Source: Roseivirga sp.
GTDB taxonomy: Bacteria; Bacteroidota; Bacteroidia; Cytophagales; Cyclobacteriaceae
Length of the DNA stretch: 64,000 nt
NCBI GenBank assembly: GCA_029262895.1
Contig: JAJCYM010000054.1
Span: forward strand, 1-64,000
Direction: 5' to 3'
A model generated the notes under the pieces. That model was not told where the DNA came from, made no database searches, and was given only the letters and a program-made list of their open reading frames with translations. Numbering within the stretch: position 1 is the stretch's first letter; each line of letters begins with the position of its first letter. The translations under genes and the position numbers were made by a program. Below, in pieces: positions 6,964 through 16,362 of this stretch.

Positions 6964-8598
6964 TTAATAGGCACAACTAGGATATGATGTTTGTACAGCT
7001 TCATCTTCCTCCAAATTCTCATTGAGGTCTTCAATGAAGTAGATTAAATCGCTTCTATCATATTCATCGGGAAATGACCTCCCATTGATTAAGATTTCAG
7101 GCGTGAAATTCAATTTATTGTTCAAACACCACTCGGACTGCTTGTTTAAAATTTGGAAATATTGATCTGGTTTTTCACAGCTCCCCCATTTTTCAAGCCA
7201 AGGCACCGTTGTCATTTCCCCATAAATATCATGCATGGCTTCAAGGCAAATTGAAGCACCACTTTCGATATAGATTTCTAATAATCTCAAAGTGATTTTA
7301 ACGATGTCACTTTCTATGGCATCGGTAGAAACATTAAATCGGATGGTTATGGCAATGCCTTCAGAGTATTGTTTAATTAAATCCTCAATGAGCGAGTGTA
7401 CGGGCTTACAGTGCCCACAAAAAGGGCTGGTAATAATGGTGATATCAACAGGAGCATTTTTTTGACCAAAGACCATTTCAGAGACACCGGCAATGGAAGT
7501 ATCAATAGGTTCTGATTTATTGAGGAGAGCTTCAAAAAGGCCAAAGTTCTTTTTGAATTTGGTAAAGCTGATCTTGTTTTCTTTTAGGGCTTTTGAGTTT
7601 CCAATTTCAGGCATTAAGAAGTACCAGAGCGTAATGGCAGTCATAAAAGCAAAAACAGTAATTATAGTCTCGGTTGTTACAAACAAAAAAGTGGCTACCA
7701 CATCAATGTTAATGATTGCAATCGCCACCTGAGCCCAGAGCACAGCCACTATTGTTAGGCAGAGCAGACACCATTTATTTAGAACCAGAGCCTGATAATA
7801 AATGGAATAAATAGTAATAGGGATAGCAATAAGGCTGATGGCATAGGGAAACAGGTATGTCATTCCTTGAAGAGAGAGCAAAAAAGAGGCAATGATGAGC
7901 CCTGAAAAATAGACGAGGCTCATATCACTGAATTTAAATGCACCAAAGAGCATGGCGCCATTGGAACTAATCACAGCATCACAGTCGTTTTTCTCACTGG
8001 TATCAGAACAAAATGCATCTCCCAAAATTGTTTCCAGGCCCTGTTCTTGCTTATAAATTGCGGTACTGATCACCAAACCTATGATGGACAACACCAAGTG
8101 GAGAAGTGAAAATGGTTCCGAAGCCGAGAGCATCAACAAACCAATTGCACTCAATACAGTAATACCAATGAGCAGTATTTTCCAAAGACCTCTAAATGAG
8201 GATTTTGAACCTTGGACTGCTGTGGTAGGATCTTGTTCCATGGCCAACATAACACCAGAGAAATTCTGAAGGAACTCCTCCCTGGACTGATGCTCCACTT
8301 TGCTAGCGGATGTTTTTAAATGATAGTCATTCCCATCATTTTCAACAGTTGCAAGGGCCAACCCTTTTTTAGTTTTCACTTGTGCCATAAACACTTTTGG
8401 CAACAGCTCCAATGTTCGCTCATTCACCGGCACATTTACAGCAATATTGTCTACTTTAAAATGGTCGAGAACATTGGCCACAGAATATAAACTGGGATAT
8501 GTAGGATGGCTTAATAATTGGAATTCAAGTTCTTCTTTGTCCAGCTTAATTTTATTTCCTTTTAGCAGGATTAACAATAGGTGAAATGTATCTTTCAT
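6964..8598 (-). CDS. C39-like / VKOR / thioredoxin fusion disulfide-forming membrane protein
   Basis: The 544-residue protein has an N-terminal stretch (about 1-100) that resembles a C39 peptidase domain but has no cysteine at the expected place. Several membrane spans follow, with a vitamin K epoxide reductase (VKOR) domain: loop cysteines CSDTSEKNDC and the membrane CxxC in WCLLC. The C-terminal thioredoxin/DsbA-like domain has PFCGHC. VKOR-thioredoxin fusions pass electrons from folding proteins to quinone and so make disulfide bonds. Its place beside three cysteine-rich GG-leader peptides and a C39 exporter suggests it oxidises those peptides. The cysteine-less C39-like part may recognise the leader without cutting it; that is inference. 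Confidence 0.88.
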   Translation of the reverse strand: MKDTFHLLLILLKGNKIKLDKEELEFQLLSHPTYPSLYSVANVLDHFKVDNIAVNVPVNERTLELLPKVFMAQVKTKKGLALATVENDGNDYHLKTSASKVEHQSREEFLQNFSGVMLAMEQDPTTAVQGSKSSFRGLWKILLIGITVLSAIGLLMLSASEPFSLLHLVLSIIGLVISTAIYKQEQGLETILGDAFCSDTSEKNDCDAVISSNGAMLFGAFKFSDMSLVYFSGLIIASFLLSLQGMTYLFPYAISLIAIPITIYSIYYQALVLNKWCLLCLTIVAVLWAQVAIAIINIDVVATFLFVTTETIITVFAFMTAITLWYFLMPEIGNSKALKENKISFTKFKKNFGLFEALLNKSEPIDTSIAGVSEMVFGQKNAPVDITIITSPFCGHCKPVHSLIEDLIKQYSEGIAITIRFNVSTDAIESDIVKITLRLLEIYIESGASICLEAMHDIYGEMTTVPWLEKWGSCEKPDQYFQILNKQSEWCLNNKLNFTPEILINGRSFPDEYDRSDLIYFIEDLNENLEEDEAVQTSYPSCAY

Positions 8599-9048
8599 AA
8601 AGCTTAAATTTTATAATACCCCATTATTTTATGTAAAATTGATATTAATGTATGTGTACACATGTTATAATAATTTACATAATTAATATATAGTATTTAT
8701 TCAATAAATAAAAGTACTTGAAAAATAAATCATTATTTAAATAAGGTATTATTTAATATAATTTATATGAAAAAAAATTATTTTATGTAGGCCGCTAAAG
8801 AAAAACAACCTCAATCAGAATGTCTATTTCTTTGAAAGAGATTTGTCTGGCAGATGGGCATGGTAAATCGGATGGCTAAGCACAAATCATTGTTTGTCCT
8901 AAGGCTCCAAATTTGACAATCATGAACCGCCACTTATCGCTTAAGGCATTCCTTTTTAGGAAAGAATATTCACAAATGCGAAAGTTTTGGCTTGGCTTGT
9001 TTGCAATTATCTGAGTGACCTCTATATTTGCACTCGCTTTAAGCAAAA
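8599..9048. other. Intergenic region, very AT-rich near the VKOR fusion gene
   Basis: Positions 8630-8790 are extremely AT-rich and hold a perfect 12-bp palindrome, ATGTGTACACAT (8652-8663), 54-65 bp upstream of the VKOR fusion start, which could be an operator. No Bacteroidota-type -7 element was found for that gene. From 8800 to 8990 I see no gene or clear site. The tRNA-Thr promoter begins at 9000. Confidence 0.5.
9000..9030 (+). promoter_or_regulatory. Promoter of tRNA-Thr
   Basis: TTTG (9000-9003), a 19-bp spacer and TATATTTG (9023-9030) match the Bacteroidota vegetative consensus exactly. The predicted start of transcription is about 12 bp before the tRNA. Confidence 0.85.
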
Positions 9049-9121
<73 letters not shown>

Positions 9122-9130
9122 CAGAAAGTC

Positions 9131-9160
9131 AAAGAGTTACAGAAATGTAACTCTTTTTTT
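9131..9160 (+). terminator. Terminator of tRNA-Thr
   Basis: AAAGAGTTAC and GTAACTCTTT pair around AGAAAT and run into a T tract. Confidence 0.9.
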
Positions 9161-9211
9161 ATTGCTAATATCGAAAGCTGTAAATTGTGATTATGTCCTA
9201 GCCTGCACCCT

Positions 9212-10588
9212 TTAATCTATCCAATAAGCTGGCTTTTCCACTATTTTACCATATAGCCTACAATCAGCACATATGATTCGGGCTATCTTAAGTTCAGCTC
9301 TGTCTGGGCCTCTCAAGTTAGCTATGGCATCCACGGGGAAAAATTCAACATCCAAAATTAAGAAATCGGCTGGCACTCCGTCTGGAGTACCTCTGAAAAC
9401 TACCGGTACCGGATCAATTATTGTATCAATCCTTGTCCCCCCTCCAAACTCAGGAACGGTATCTAGATGAAAGTCATTTAAGTCTACCGATACCCCAGCC
9501 CTCATAAGTTCGAACTCATCAGGGTGTGTTTCTGAGCAGATATCAGACATTTTACTAAATACTGAGACAAAGTCTTGGTCCAATTCATCCGGGTTATAAA
9601 ATTTCCGCAACCTTGATACTCCTGATACCTCAAAGTAGCCAAGTACAACCTCATTATTATCATCCAACGATTTTATATTCCCCACTACAATGCCTTGCTG
9701 CTTGTCAAACAATGAGCCGCTGGCTTCGTTAAATTGTTTCAGTTTTCTGTAATGATTGAAGGCCTGTTGACTTACCGCATATTGAACTACCTCTATCGAA
9801 TATCTATTCATAAAATTCAGATAGTTCACAGGTGCGAACCGCACTGGCACATCCAATACCTGATTCCCTGACGATTCGAGGCTGTTCGCAATCAAAAGGC
9901 TATTTGAAAAACCGAACTTATAGCATGTCTCAACATTCTCAGTCTGAGGCACAAGCCTAGTCCAAACCGTCAAACCATCTCTCATTATAGTAGTTCCAAA
10001 CTTAAATTTCTTGGCGGGATGTGGCACAATGGTCTGCACAGCATCATTCCATTCATAGCGAAAGAATTGTGCTTTCCCTGTTGGGTCAGATGTATCCACA
10101 AAAAACTGTAGCCCTTGTTCAACTTGATCAAGCTCATTGGCTGTCAATTCTTCAAGGCTATTCGAGATTCTATCTATAGGCGGAGATTTAACAAGGAGTT
10201 CCGGAATTGATTCATACCTTTTCCCATTGCCAGATTGAGTTATAAAGACAAGTTTATACAAGTGCCCCTCAATACCCTGAAAGACATCCTCTGAATCATA
10301 AACACCGGGTGACAGTTCTACAAAATTAAATCTCTCTCCCAAATCGTCTTCAACCCATACAGCGGCATTAGTCAAGGGCTCAGCGGTACTATCCCCTTCC
10401 ACTGGTCGCGTATATGAAAGTTTGACAGTGTGCACCTTTTCTTCATCAGTTAAAATACCCTCTACAACCAGCAATTTTTCGAATGAAAAAGCACCTGGAT
10501 TCAATTCCGTCACGCAGGACGTAATTGCCAATAGCATAAAAGGGATTAAACTCAAAAATCTCCAATTCATAGATTCTTTAGTTTTCAT
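9212..10588 (-). CDS. DUF4249-type outer-membrane-associated lipoprotein
   Basis: The protein (458 residues from ATG 10588) has a lipoprotein signal, LLAITSC, and then the opening of DUF4249 proteins: LVVEGILTDEEKVHTVKLSYTRP. These Bacteroidota lipoproteins usually follow a TonB-dependent receptor gene, as here. Their biochemical role is not established; a surface or periplasmic partner of the receptor is likely. ATG 10588 overlaps the upstream gene by 11 bp. A GTG at 10594 and an ATG at 10570 (which avoids the overlap and still leaves a full signal) are alternatives. It is the last gene of the operon 15756-9212. Confidence 0.85.
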   Translation of the reverse strand: MKTKESMNWRFLSLIPFMLLAITSCVTELNPGAFSFEKLLVVEGILTDEEKVHTVKLSYTRPVEGDSTAEPLTNAAVWVEDDLGERFNFVELSPGVYDSEDVFQGIEGHLYKLVFITQSGNGKRYESIPELLVKSPPIDRISNSLEELTANELDQVEQGLQFFVDTSDPTGKAQFFRYEWNDAVQTIVPHPAKKFKFGTTIMRDGLTVWTRLVPQTENVETCYKFGFSNSLLIANSLESSGNQVLDVPVRFAPVNYLNFMNRYSIEVVQYAVSQQAFNHYRKLKQFNEASGSLFDKQQGIVVGNIKSLDDNNEVVLGYFEVSGVSRLRKFYNPDELDQDFVSVFSKMSDICSETHPDEFELMRAGVSVDLNDFHLDTVPEFGGGTRIDTIIDPVPVVFRGTPDGVPADFLILDVEFFPVDAIANLRGPDRAELKIARIICADCRLYGKIVEKPAYWID

Positions 10589-12812
10589 TAGCACTGGTTT
10601 TTACTCTAAATTTTCTAACAATTGATACAGGTAAACCTTCTTCGGTAATCCCCTCAATTAACAATTCAAAATCACCTTCAATATCTGAAGTGAAGAAATC
10701 TACGGTTTGAACCCCATCTTCTAAAACGTGAAAAGAAGGCTGCCATAAAAGTTGAATCCGTCTATCTGGACTTTTTTGGTCCATGATTTCTTCAGACTTT
10801 ATGTTTGTTAAGCTCCGCTTGGCTGAAGATGCACCTATCAGGCTAAATCTTCTCGTGTTTCTTAAAGCGGTAAATCCCCCCATATTACCCTCAATGGTAT
10901 TGAAGGCAATTACTCCGTCAAATACAGAATTATGAAGAAAGAAACGGTTATTAAACAAATCAACGCTCTTAATACGGTAAGGGCTAAATTCCAAAATAGC
11001 CTTACCGCTGACAGGCACTCCATCTAATATTATTAATGGAGGATTATCGAAGTTCAATTCCCAGAAAAACGGACGGACTGACAATGGATGCTCCCTGTTT
11101 TCTCGCACCTGAGCGGCTACCATGTACTCGACAAAATGCTCTTTTATTGTATTAAACCGTGTAAAATCATCCCATTCATAATGTAACCTGAAATCTGAAG
11201 GTCTTAAAACGGGAAATATAGATACCGTACTGACGTAGGCCTTTGGGGTATAAAATGCATTTTCGATTTGACTGTGAATGCTCCTGTCAACTATTTCTTT
11301 TACATAACTAGAATCGAGGTGTACACCGGAAAAATCTAATTGAGGAATTGACGTTAAAAAATTATCCTCTAAAACAATATCGTATTGATGGTTAAAGTCA
11401 TAAACCGTGAGATACGAATCTAGATTATCGCCTTCAGGTGATTCATATTCAATCAAGAAATTACCCTTCTCGTCTGTCAGGGTACTAGATAAGTTTAGGG
11501 AAGTCTTTGGTATAGAGAGCATCACTGATTTCCCTTGAAGTGTTGTACTATCTTCAGAGGTGATTTTCCCTTGTATCAACTCTCCCTGATATTCTGGCAG
11601 GAAACGGATTTCATCCAAACCAGTCCCTGATTCCTTCTTCCCAAACAAAGCCGCCCAGTTTTCCAAATCTTCAAAACTGACAGTTTCAGGCTCTATTAAC
11701 GAAAAGTCCATTTCTATTCCCGAGTAGATCCCGCGATGCTTTGTTTTCTCCATTGTTGAAGCCCCTCTTACCGAAATGCTATATTTACCAGCCCTGAGAT
11801 ACTCAGAGATAGAAACTCCTTCCCTTCTTCCAAAGCTAGTGTCCACCGGATTGTTTTTCGGTGTATTATTAAACAGTTGATATCCGCTTGTTACCCGCCC
11901 TGAGGTGTTAGATATCATTATCTCCAACCTATCTGCCGGTAAGTTCTTTCGATCAATCTTGATGGGAGATGAATCACGCCCAATGTCCTTTTGGAATACT
12001 GTAGAGTCTCTATGGCTAATTCTAAGTTGGCCGGCACCAACGTCAGAAGACACGCCCAAGTGTATTGTCAAGAAATCACTACTGTGTTCAACATATACAC
12101 CAATCCCCTGTTTTTTTGCTTTTGGCAAATCAAAGAAATGAAACTCATCCTTCAGGTCATTCCAAATAACCTGATAGGCTTTGTTAGGTTCCGGTGTAAG
12201 CTCAAAACTCCCTATGCCATTTTCATCAAAAAACAACTCTTGTAACTGCTGGCCATCAGCATCGACTAATCGTCCTTTATTCTTTAAACCGTTTTCAAGG
12301 TAATTTTTGACTTGGTATGCAACTTTATTCTTTACCCCATCAATTATTTCTCCCGTCAAAGGGGCAAATTCCATAGACACATCAGCGATTTCAGAAGGAA
12401 CTATGTTATGGTGATCCTCATAGGGATTGACGATGATTAAATGAGACTTTTTATAGTCTCCAAAATTCTTCATCCATCTTGTATAAGCCAGAAGGTAATA
12501 GCGACCTGTATTTAAGTTTGACGGCAGGAAGAACTCCCCATGTCCTACCCCCTGATCCAAGGCAAGTTTTTGTCTATAAACCACCCCCTCTTTTCCAACC
12601 AACTCTACATAGATATATTTACTCAATGGAGATATTTTACCTGTGGACTTGCTAAGACAAAAGGCAGCGTATTGAAGAGTCTCTCCAACCAAAAGGTTGT
12701 CGGTAGTGACATTAATAAAAACGTCTTCTTTAATATTACTTTTTTGTGAATAGCCACTGAATGCCGCTGTTGCCAGAAACAAATTCACACATATATTTAT
12801 TAAGCGGATCAC
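10578..12812 (-). CDS. Secreted MG2/macroglobulin-like protein of the TonB receptor operon
   Basis: The 744-residue protein begins at GTG 12812 with a signal peptide (NLFLATAAFSGYSQ). Residues 25-125 resemble the MG2 domain of alpha-2-macroglobulins (VFINVTTDNLLVGETLQYAAF, then GRYYLLAYTRWMKNFGDY). A later part (about 420-480) looks like a carboxypeptidase regulatory-like beta-sandwich. No thioester or protease-bait motif is seen, so it is not a true macroglobulin. It lies between a TonB receptor and a DUF4249 lipoprotein and probably helps their shared surface function. The ligand is unknown. Confidence 0.7.
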   Translation of the reverse strand: MIRLINICVNLFLATAAFSGYSQKSNIKEDVFINVTTDNLLVGETLQYAAFCLSKSTGKISPLSKYIYVELVGKEGVVYRQKLALDQGVGHGEFFLPSNLNTGRYYLLAYTRWMKNFGDYKKSHLIIVNPYEDHHNIVPSEIADVSMEFAPLTGEIIDGVKNKVAYQVKNYLENGLKNKGRLVDADGQQLQELFFDENGIGSFELTPEPNKAYQVIWNDLKDEFHFFDLPKAKKQGIGVYVEHSSDFLTIHLGVSSDVGAGQLRISHRDSTVFQKDIGRDSSPIKIDRKNLPADRLEIMISNTSGRVTSGYQLFNNTPKNNPVDTSFGRREGVSISEYLRAGKYSISVRGASTMEKTKHRGIYSGIEMDFSLIEPETVSFEDLENWAALFGKKESGTGLDEIRFLPEYQGELIQGKITSEDSTTLQGKSVMLSIPKTSLNLSSTLTDEKGNFLIEYESPEGDNLDSYLTVYDFNHQYDIVLEDNFLTSIPQLDFSGVHLDSSYVKEIVDRSIHSQIENAFYTPKAYVSTVSIFPVLRPSDFRLHYEWDDFTRFNTIKEHFVEYMVAAQVRENREHPLSVRPFFWELNFDNPPLIILDGVPVSGKAILEFSPYRIKSVDLFNNRFFLHNSVFDGVIAFNTIEGNMGGFTALRNTRRFSLIGASSAKRSLTNIKSEEIMDQKSPDRRIQLLWQPSFHVLEDGVQTVDFFTSDIEGDFELLIEGITEEGLPVSIVRKFRVKTSANEN

Positions 12813-12963
12813 AATTTGTCGTTCTGTTTATGAAACCTGTTTATAGCGAAGTGGTATTCTAAGCTGGCCACCCCGTGAAATGGATTAAGGTTTGATTCAG
12901 CACCTTGAGGAGCTATTGAAAAGGTCAGTTTTATAAGCAATTCTTCTATTATCATTTTCTTTA

Positions 12964-15756
12964 TTAAAACTTAAAGTTGTACGAAATGGTAGGTATTGCA
13001 CTGCCAAATACGGTAAGTTTATATCCTTTCACTTCTCCTTCATTCAAGTCAAAAAAGACAGAAAAGGGATTATCTCTACCTAGCAAATTGTAAATAGAAA
13101 ATGACCAAAAAGAGTGAGAAAGCTTTTTGGTACGATGCCCCTCTTTTAATGTAATGCCAAAATCCATTCTAATGTTGTCAGGAATTCTAAAAGCGTTCCT
13201 GTTGGAATAATTCACTATTTCTATTCCCCGAGAATTATATCTACCAATAGGAAAGGTCACCGGACGCCCGGTGCTGTAGGTGAAATTATAAGATATACTG
13301 AATCGCTTTGTAACGTCATAATTACTCACCAGGTTAATGGTGTGGGGTTTATCATAATTGGTAGGAAAAAACACCCCTCCGTTGACATTTTCCTCAAGAA
13401 ATTGACTCTCAAGTTTAATAAACGTACGGGCATATGAGTAATTGAGCCAACCATGAAATCGACCTGATTTCTTGAGAGATAGTTCTACTCCGTGAGATTT
13501 ACCCGGACCTTGTAGGACGATTGACTCTATAGTGTTATTCAGGAGAAAGTCTGACCCCGTCTTAAAGTCCAATAGGTCTTTATGTTTTTTCGTGTACAGC
13601 TCAATAGATGTTTCTAATGTCCCATCAAAAAAATCTCTGTAATACCCTATCGAAAACTGGTCGGCAATTTGAGGCTTTATATGGTCATTGGATAACCTCC
13701 AAACATCTGTAGGGGAAACTGAAGAGGTATTTGAAAGCGCGTGTATGTATTGGCGCGTCCGGCCATAGCTTGCCTTTATTGAACTTGTCTCTCCTAACAA
13801 GTATCTAACTGAAAAACGAATCTCAGCTCCTTTATAGGTTTTAATGACATCACCTTTAGCATGGCTATTGACACCAATTCTTGAGTTACTGTTTTTAGGA
13901 GACTCATCTCTATAAGTAAAGGACTGCCCTGGCCCCAGAGAGGAGTAAATACTATACCTCATCCCTGCGCTGATACTTATCGAGGGGTTTATCTCATATT
14001 GATCTGAAAAGTAAAATGCTGTTTCTTGTCCCTGTTCTTTATCCAGTATGTTAGTAGCAATAACTGATTCCAATCCCAGAGGTACTCTACTTCCAGGGTT
14101 TATATTATATCGTTTGGTTTCGGCTCCAAAATTAAGTTTGTGACTAACTCCATATTCGTGAGCAAAATCAGCCTTGACTCCAATTTCCTCTATACCAAAA
14201 TCCTGTAAAAATGCATTAGCAGCAGATTTAGTTGATTTGAAATCATATCCATACTTGCTAAAAGAGGCCAAAAGTGAACCATCAAATTTTTCATTAAACT
14301 GATGTGACCAGTTAGCTGAAGCTATGGTATTCACATTGCTAAAGTCTGAGAATGAGAATAATGTATCTGAATTAAGTCTGAAGTCATCTTGACTCAGGTA
14401 AACTGATAGGTCCAAATTGTCTTTTTCACCAAAATCATGATTGTACCTTGCAATTAAATCTGAGAAGGAAACATCATTTTCACTGAAATTAGAATTCTTC
14501 ACCTCTTCCAATATCCAATCTGAGTATGTCGTTCTACCACTCACCAGGAGTGAGGCCTTTTTTGAAACAATTGGGACCTCAACTGTTAATCTTGAGGTAA
14601 TCAGCGAGACCCCTCCTTCCGCGGCAAACTTTTCATTACTTGCTTTTTTTGAAGTAATCTGAAAGACCGATGAGAGCCTCCCCCCATACTTCGGAGAAAT
14701 ACCATTCTTATAAACCTCCAATCCATCTAATGCATCAGAATTAAAGACTGAAAAGAATCCCATAAAATGAGCTGCGTTATAAACCGTTGCTCCATCGAGA
14801 AGGAAGAGGTTTTGGTCAGATTTTCCTCCTCGCACATTGAATCCGGCTGCTCCTTCTCCTGCAGTTTGAATCCCGGCAAATGTAGTTGCTACCTTCAAAA
14901 TATCCTTCTCACCTAGCACAACAGGTACTACTCTTGCATCCCGGATATCAAGTTTTTCAATACCCATAGTCTGATCTTTGATGTTTGCTCCACGACTGGC
15001 CAATACTATCACTTCATTTAATGCGATTATGTCAACCTCCATCTTAATATTCAATCTGCCATCTGAAAAGAGTACAAATTTCCTTTTGGCCAATTTCATT
15101 CCTCTAAATTGTACATACAGCTCATTTTGACCATTGGGCAGTGATATGGAATAAAAACCATCGGACGAGGATAAAGTAGATTTTTTCCCATCCGGAGTAT
15201 AAATAAGGGCATTTTCCAGTCCCTCATCTGTTTCTACATTTTTTATAAAACCTGCTACGGTTGAACTCTCACCAGACCTAAACGAAGTTCTATCACCGAC
15301 TTCGAACACATAGTTTTCCAGGTCATTTTCATCTACTTCTGTGTTCTTATATTCCCGAGTGAAAAGTAAACCCTTCTTGGTTTCTACTGAGTCTGCTGGT
15401 TTCTGATTATTTGAAGCACTGCTTGCTTGTATATAACTAACTATCTCCGGAGACTCAATAATTCTAATTTTGTTGGTGAGATAGAAATCAGACTTCTCTT
15501 GGTAATATTGGATGCTGGTTTCTTTAAAAATTATTTCTAAGGCCTCATTTATAGGGGTCTCGTTAAAAACACCACTGAAAGTAAGTGAGTCTACCCAAGA
15601 AGTAGTGTAGAAAAAATGAAGGCTTAAATCTGCTTCAATTTTTTTTAGTATTTGTTCAACAGGTTCGTTCGAGAAATTACCAGAGAATTTTGACGACTGT
15701 TGAGCATTGGCATAAAGGGGAACAATCAAGAATAAAATCAAAAATAAATTCTTCAT
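12964..15756 (-). CDS. TonB-dependent outer-membrane receptor with STN domain
   Basis: The 930-residue protein has a signal peptide (MKNLFLILFLIVPLYANAQ), a secretin/TonB short N-terminal (STN) domain at about 20-95, a carboxypeptidase regulatory-like domain at about 164-230, a plug at about 263-355 (GFNVRGGKSDQNLFLLDG) and a beta-barrel ending in SYNFKF. ATG 15756 is preferred to a TTG ten codons upstream, because the signal peptide begins there. STN domains often link receptors to FecI/FecR-type sigma control, but no such pair is adjacent. Such receptors import large substrates using energy from TonB. The MG2-like and DUF4249 genes follow it. Confidence 0.93.
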   Translation of the reverse strand: MKNLFLILFLIVPLYANAQQSSKFSGNFSNEPVEQILKKIEADLSLHFFYTTSWVDSLTFSGVFNETPINEALEIIFKETSIQYYQEKSDFYLTNKIRIIESPEIVSYIQASSASNNQKPADSVETKKGLLFTREYKNTEVDENDLENYVFEVGDRTSFRSGESSTVAGFIKNVETDEGLENALIYTPDGKKSTLSSSDGFYSISLPNGQNELYVQFRGMKLAKRKFVLFSDGRLNIKMEVDIIALNEVIVLASRGANIKDQTMGIEKLDIRDARVVPVVLGEKDILKVATTFAGIQTAGEGAAGFNVRGGKSDQNLFLLDGATVYNAAHFMGFFSVFNSDALDGLEVYKNGISPKYGGRLSSVFQITSKKASNEKFAAEGGVSLITSRLTVEVPIVSKKASLLVSGRTTYSDWILEEVKNSNFSENDVSFSDLIARYNHDFGEKDNLDLSVYLSQDDFRLNSDTLFSFSDFSNVNTIASANWSHQFNEKFDGSLLASFSKYGYDFKSTKSAANAFLQDFGIEEIGVKADFAHEYGVSHKLNFGAETKRYNINPGSRVPLGLESVIATNILDKEQGQETAFYFSDQYEINPSISISAGMRYSIYSSLGPGQSFTYRDESPKNSNSRIGVNSHAKGDVIKTYKGAEIRFSVRYLLGETSSIKASYGRTRQYIHALSNTSSVSPTDVWRLSNDHIKPQIADQFSIGYYRDFFDGTLETSIELYTKKHKDLLDFKTGSDFLLNNTIESIVLQGPGKSHGVELSLKKSGRFHGWLNYSYARTFIKLESQFLEENVNGGVFFPTNYDKPHTINLVSNYDVTKRFSISYNFTYSTGRPVTFPIGRYNSRGIEIVNYSNRNAFRIPDNIRMDFGITLKEGHRTKKLSHSFWSFSIYNLLGRDNPFSVFFDLNEGEVKGYKLTVFGSAIPTISYNFKF

Positions 15757-15760
15757 GGTT

Positions 15761-16087
15761 CTAAATAAGTGTTTGTCGGTCTTCAACTTGCATTATTCCC
15801 ATTCCCTTAAAACTTAAACAACCGCCTCCTGACTTCTCCTTACCTGAAACTCCAGGTTCAAGCCTTATATATGCTTCTGATTTTAGCTTACCCGACTGAA
15901 GTATACTCAAGAATGCACAAGCGTTCAGTACCTCCTTCTCAGGCCTACGTCTAATCAGTTCATAAATACGCGCTGTGTTGGTTTTCCAGTATGGGAGGTA
16001 AATGCTGATCCCATCCTATTGCAATCTCTAAGATACCTTCAGCTCTTGTACGGTTGCTCTTTGTAACCTTTCTATTAAGTTATTCAT
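15761..16087 (-). pseudogene. Possible decayed reading frame upstream of the TonB receptor
   Basis: From ATG 16087 to TAG 15761 one frame runs 109 codons and is broken only by two TAG codons (codons 20 and 24). The second part is 84 codons long and reads YWKTNTARIYELIRRRPEKE in its middle. I recognise no family. It overlaps no gene. An upstream alternative frame (EGILEIAIGWDQHLPP) over the same DNA suggests a frameshift as well as stops. It may equally be chance. Confidence 0.25.
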
Positions 16088-16090
16088 TTC

Positions 16091-16144
16091 TTCAAGAATA
16101 AAAAAGTGGTTCATTCAATTGGAAAACTCATTTTTATTCTTGAA
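16091..16144. repeat. Inverted repeat with perfect 14-bp arms
   Basis: TTCAAGAATAAAAA (16091-16104) and its exact complement (16131-16144) flank 26 bp. It lies 219 bp beyond the stop of the gene at 16363 and could be a weak terminator or the edge of a lost element. The rest of the 606-bp gap, 16145-16362, shows nothing further. Confidence 0.6.
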
Positions 16145-16362
16145 AAAGAAAATTACACCATCTAAAATTAATTAGAACTTAGCTATAATTTGTTAACATC
16201 TACCGCTACAATAATTCAATTAAATGGCCTGAGGCGGAGTCTGGAAGTATTAGACTAATTTAAACTATGAGGCTTATTAGGCACTTTACGTTTTATACTA
16301 AGGGAGTAATTGAAAGACCGTATTATCAATTAACATTTCAGCAAATGTCCGCGAAACGTCTT

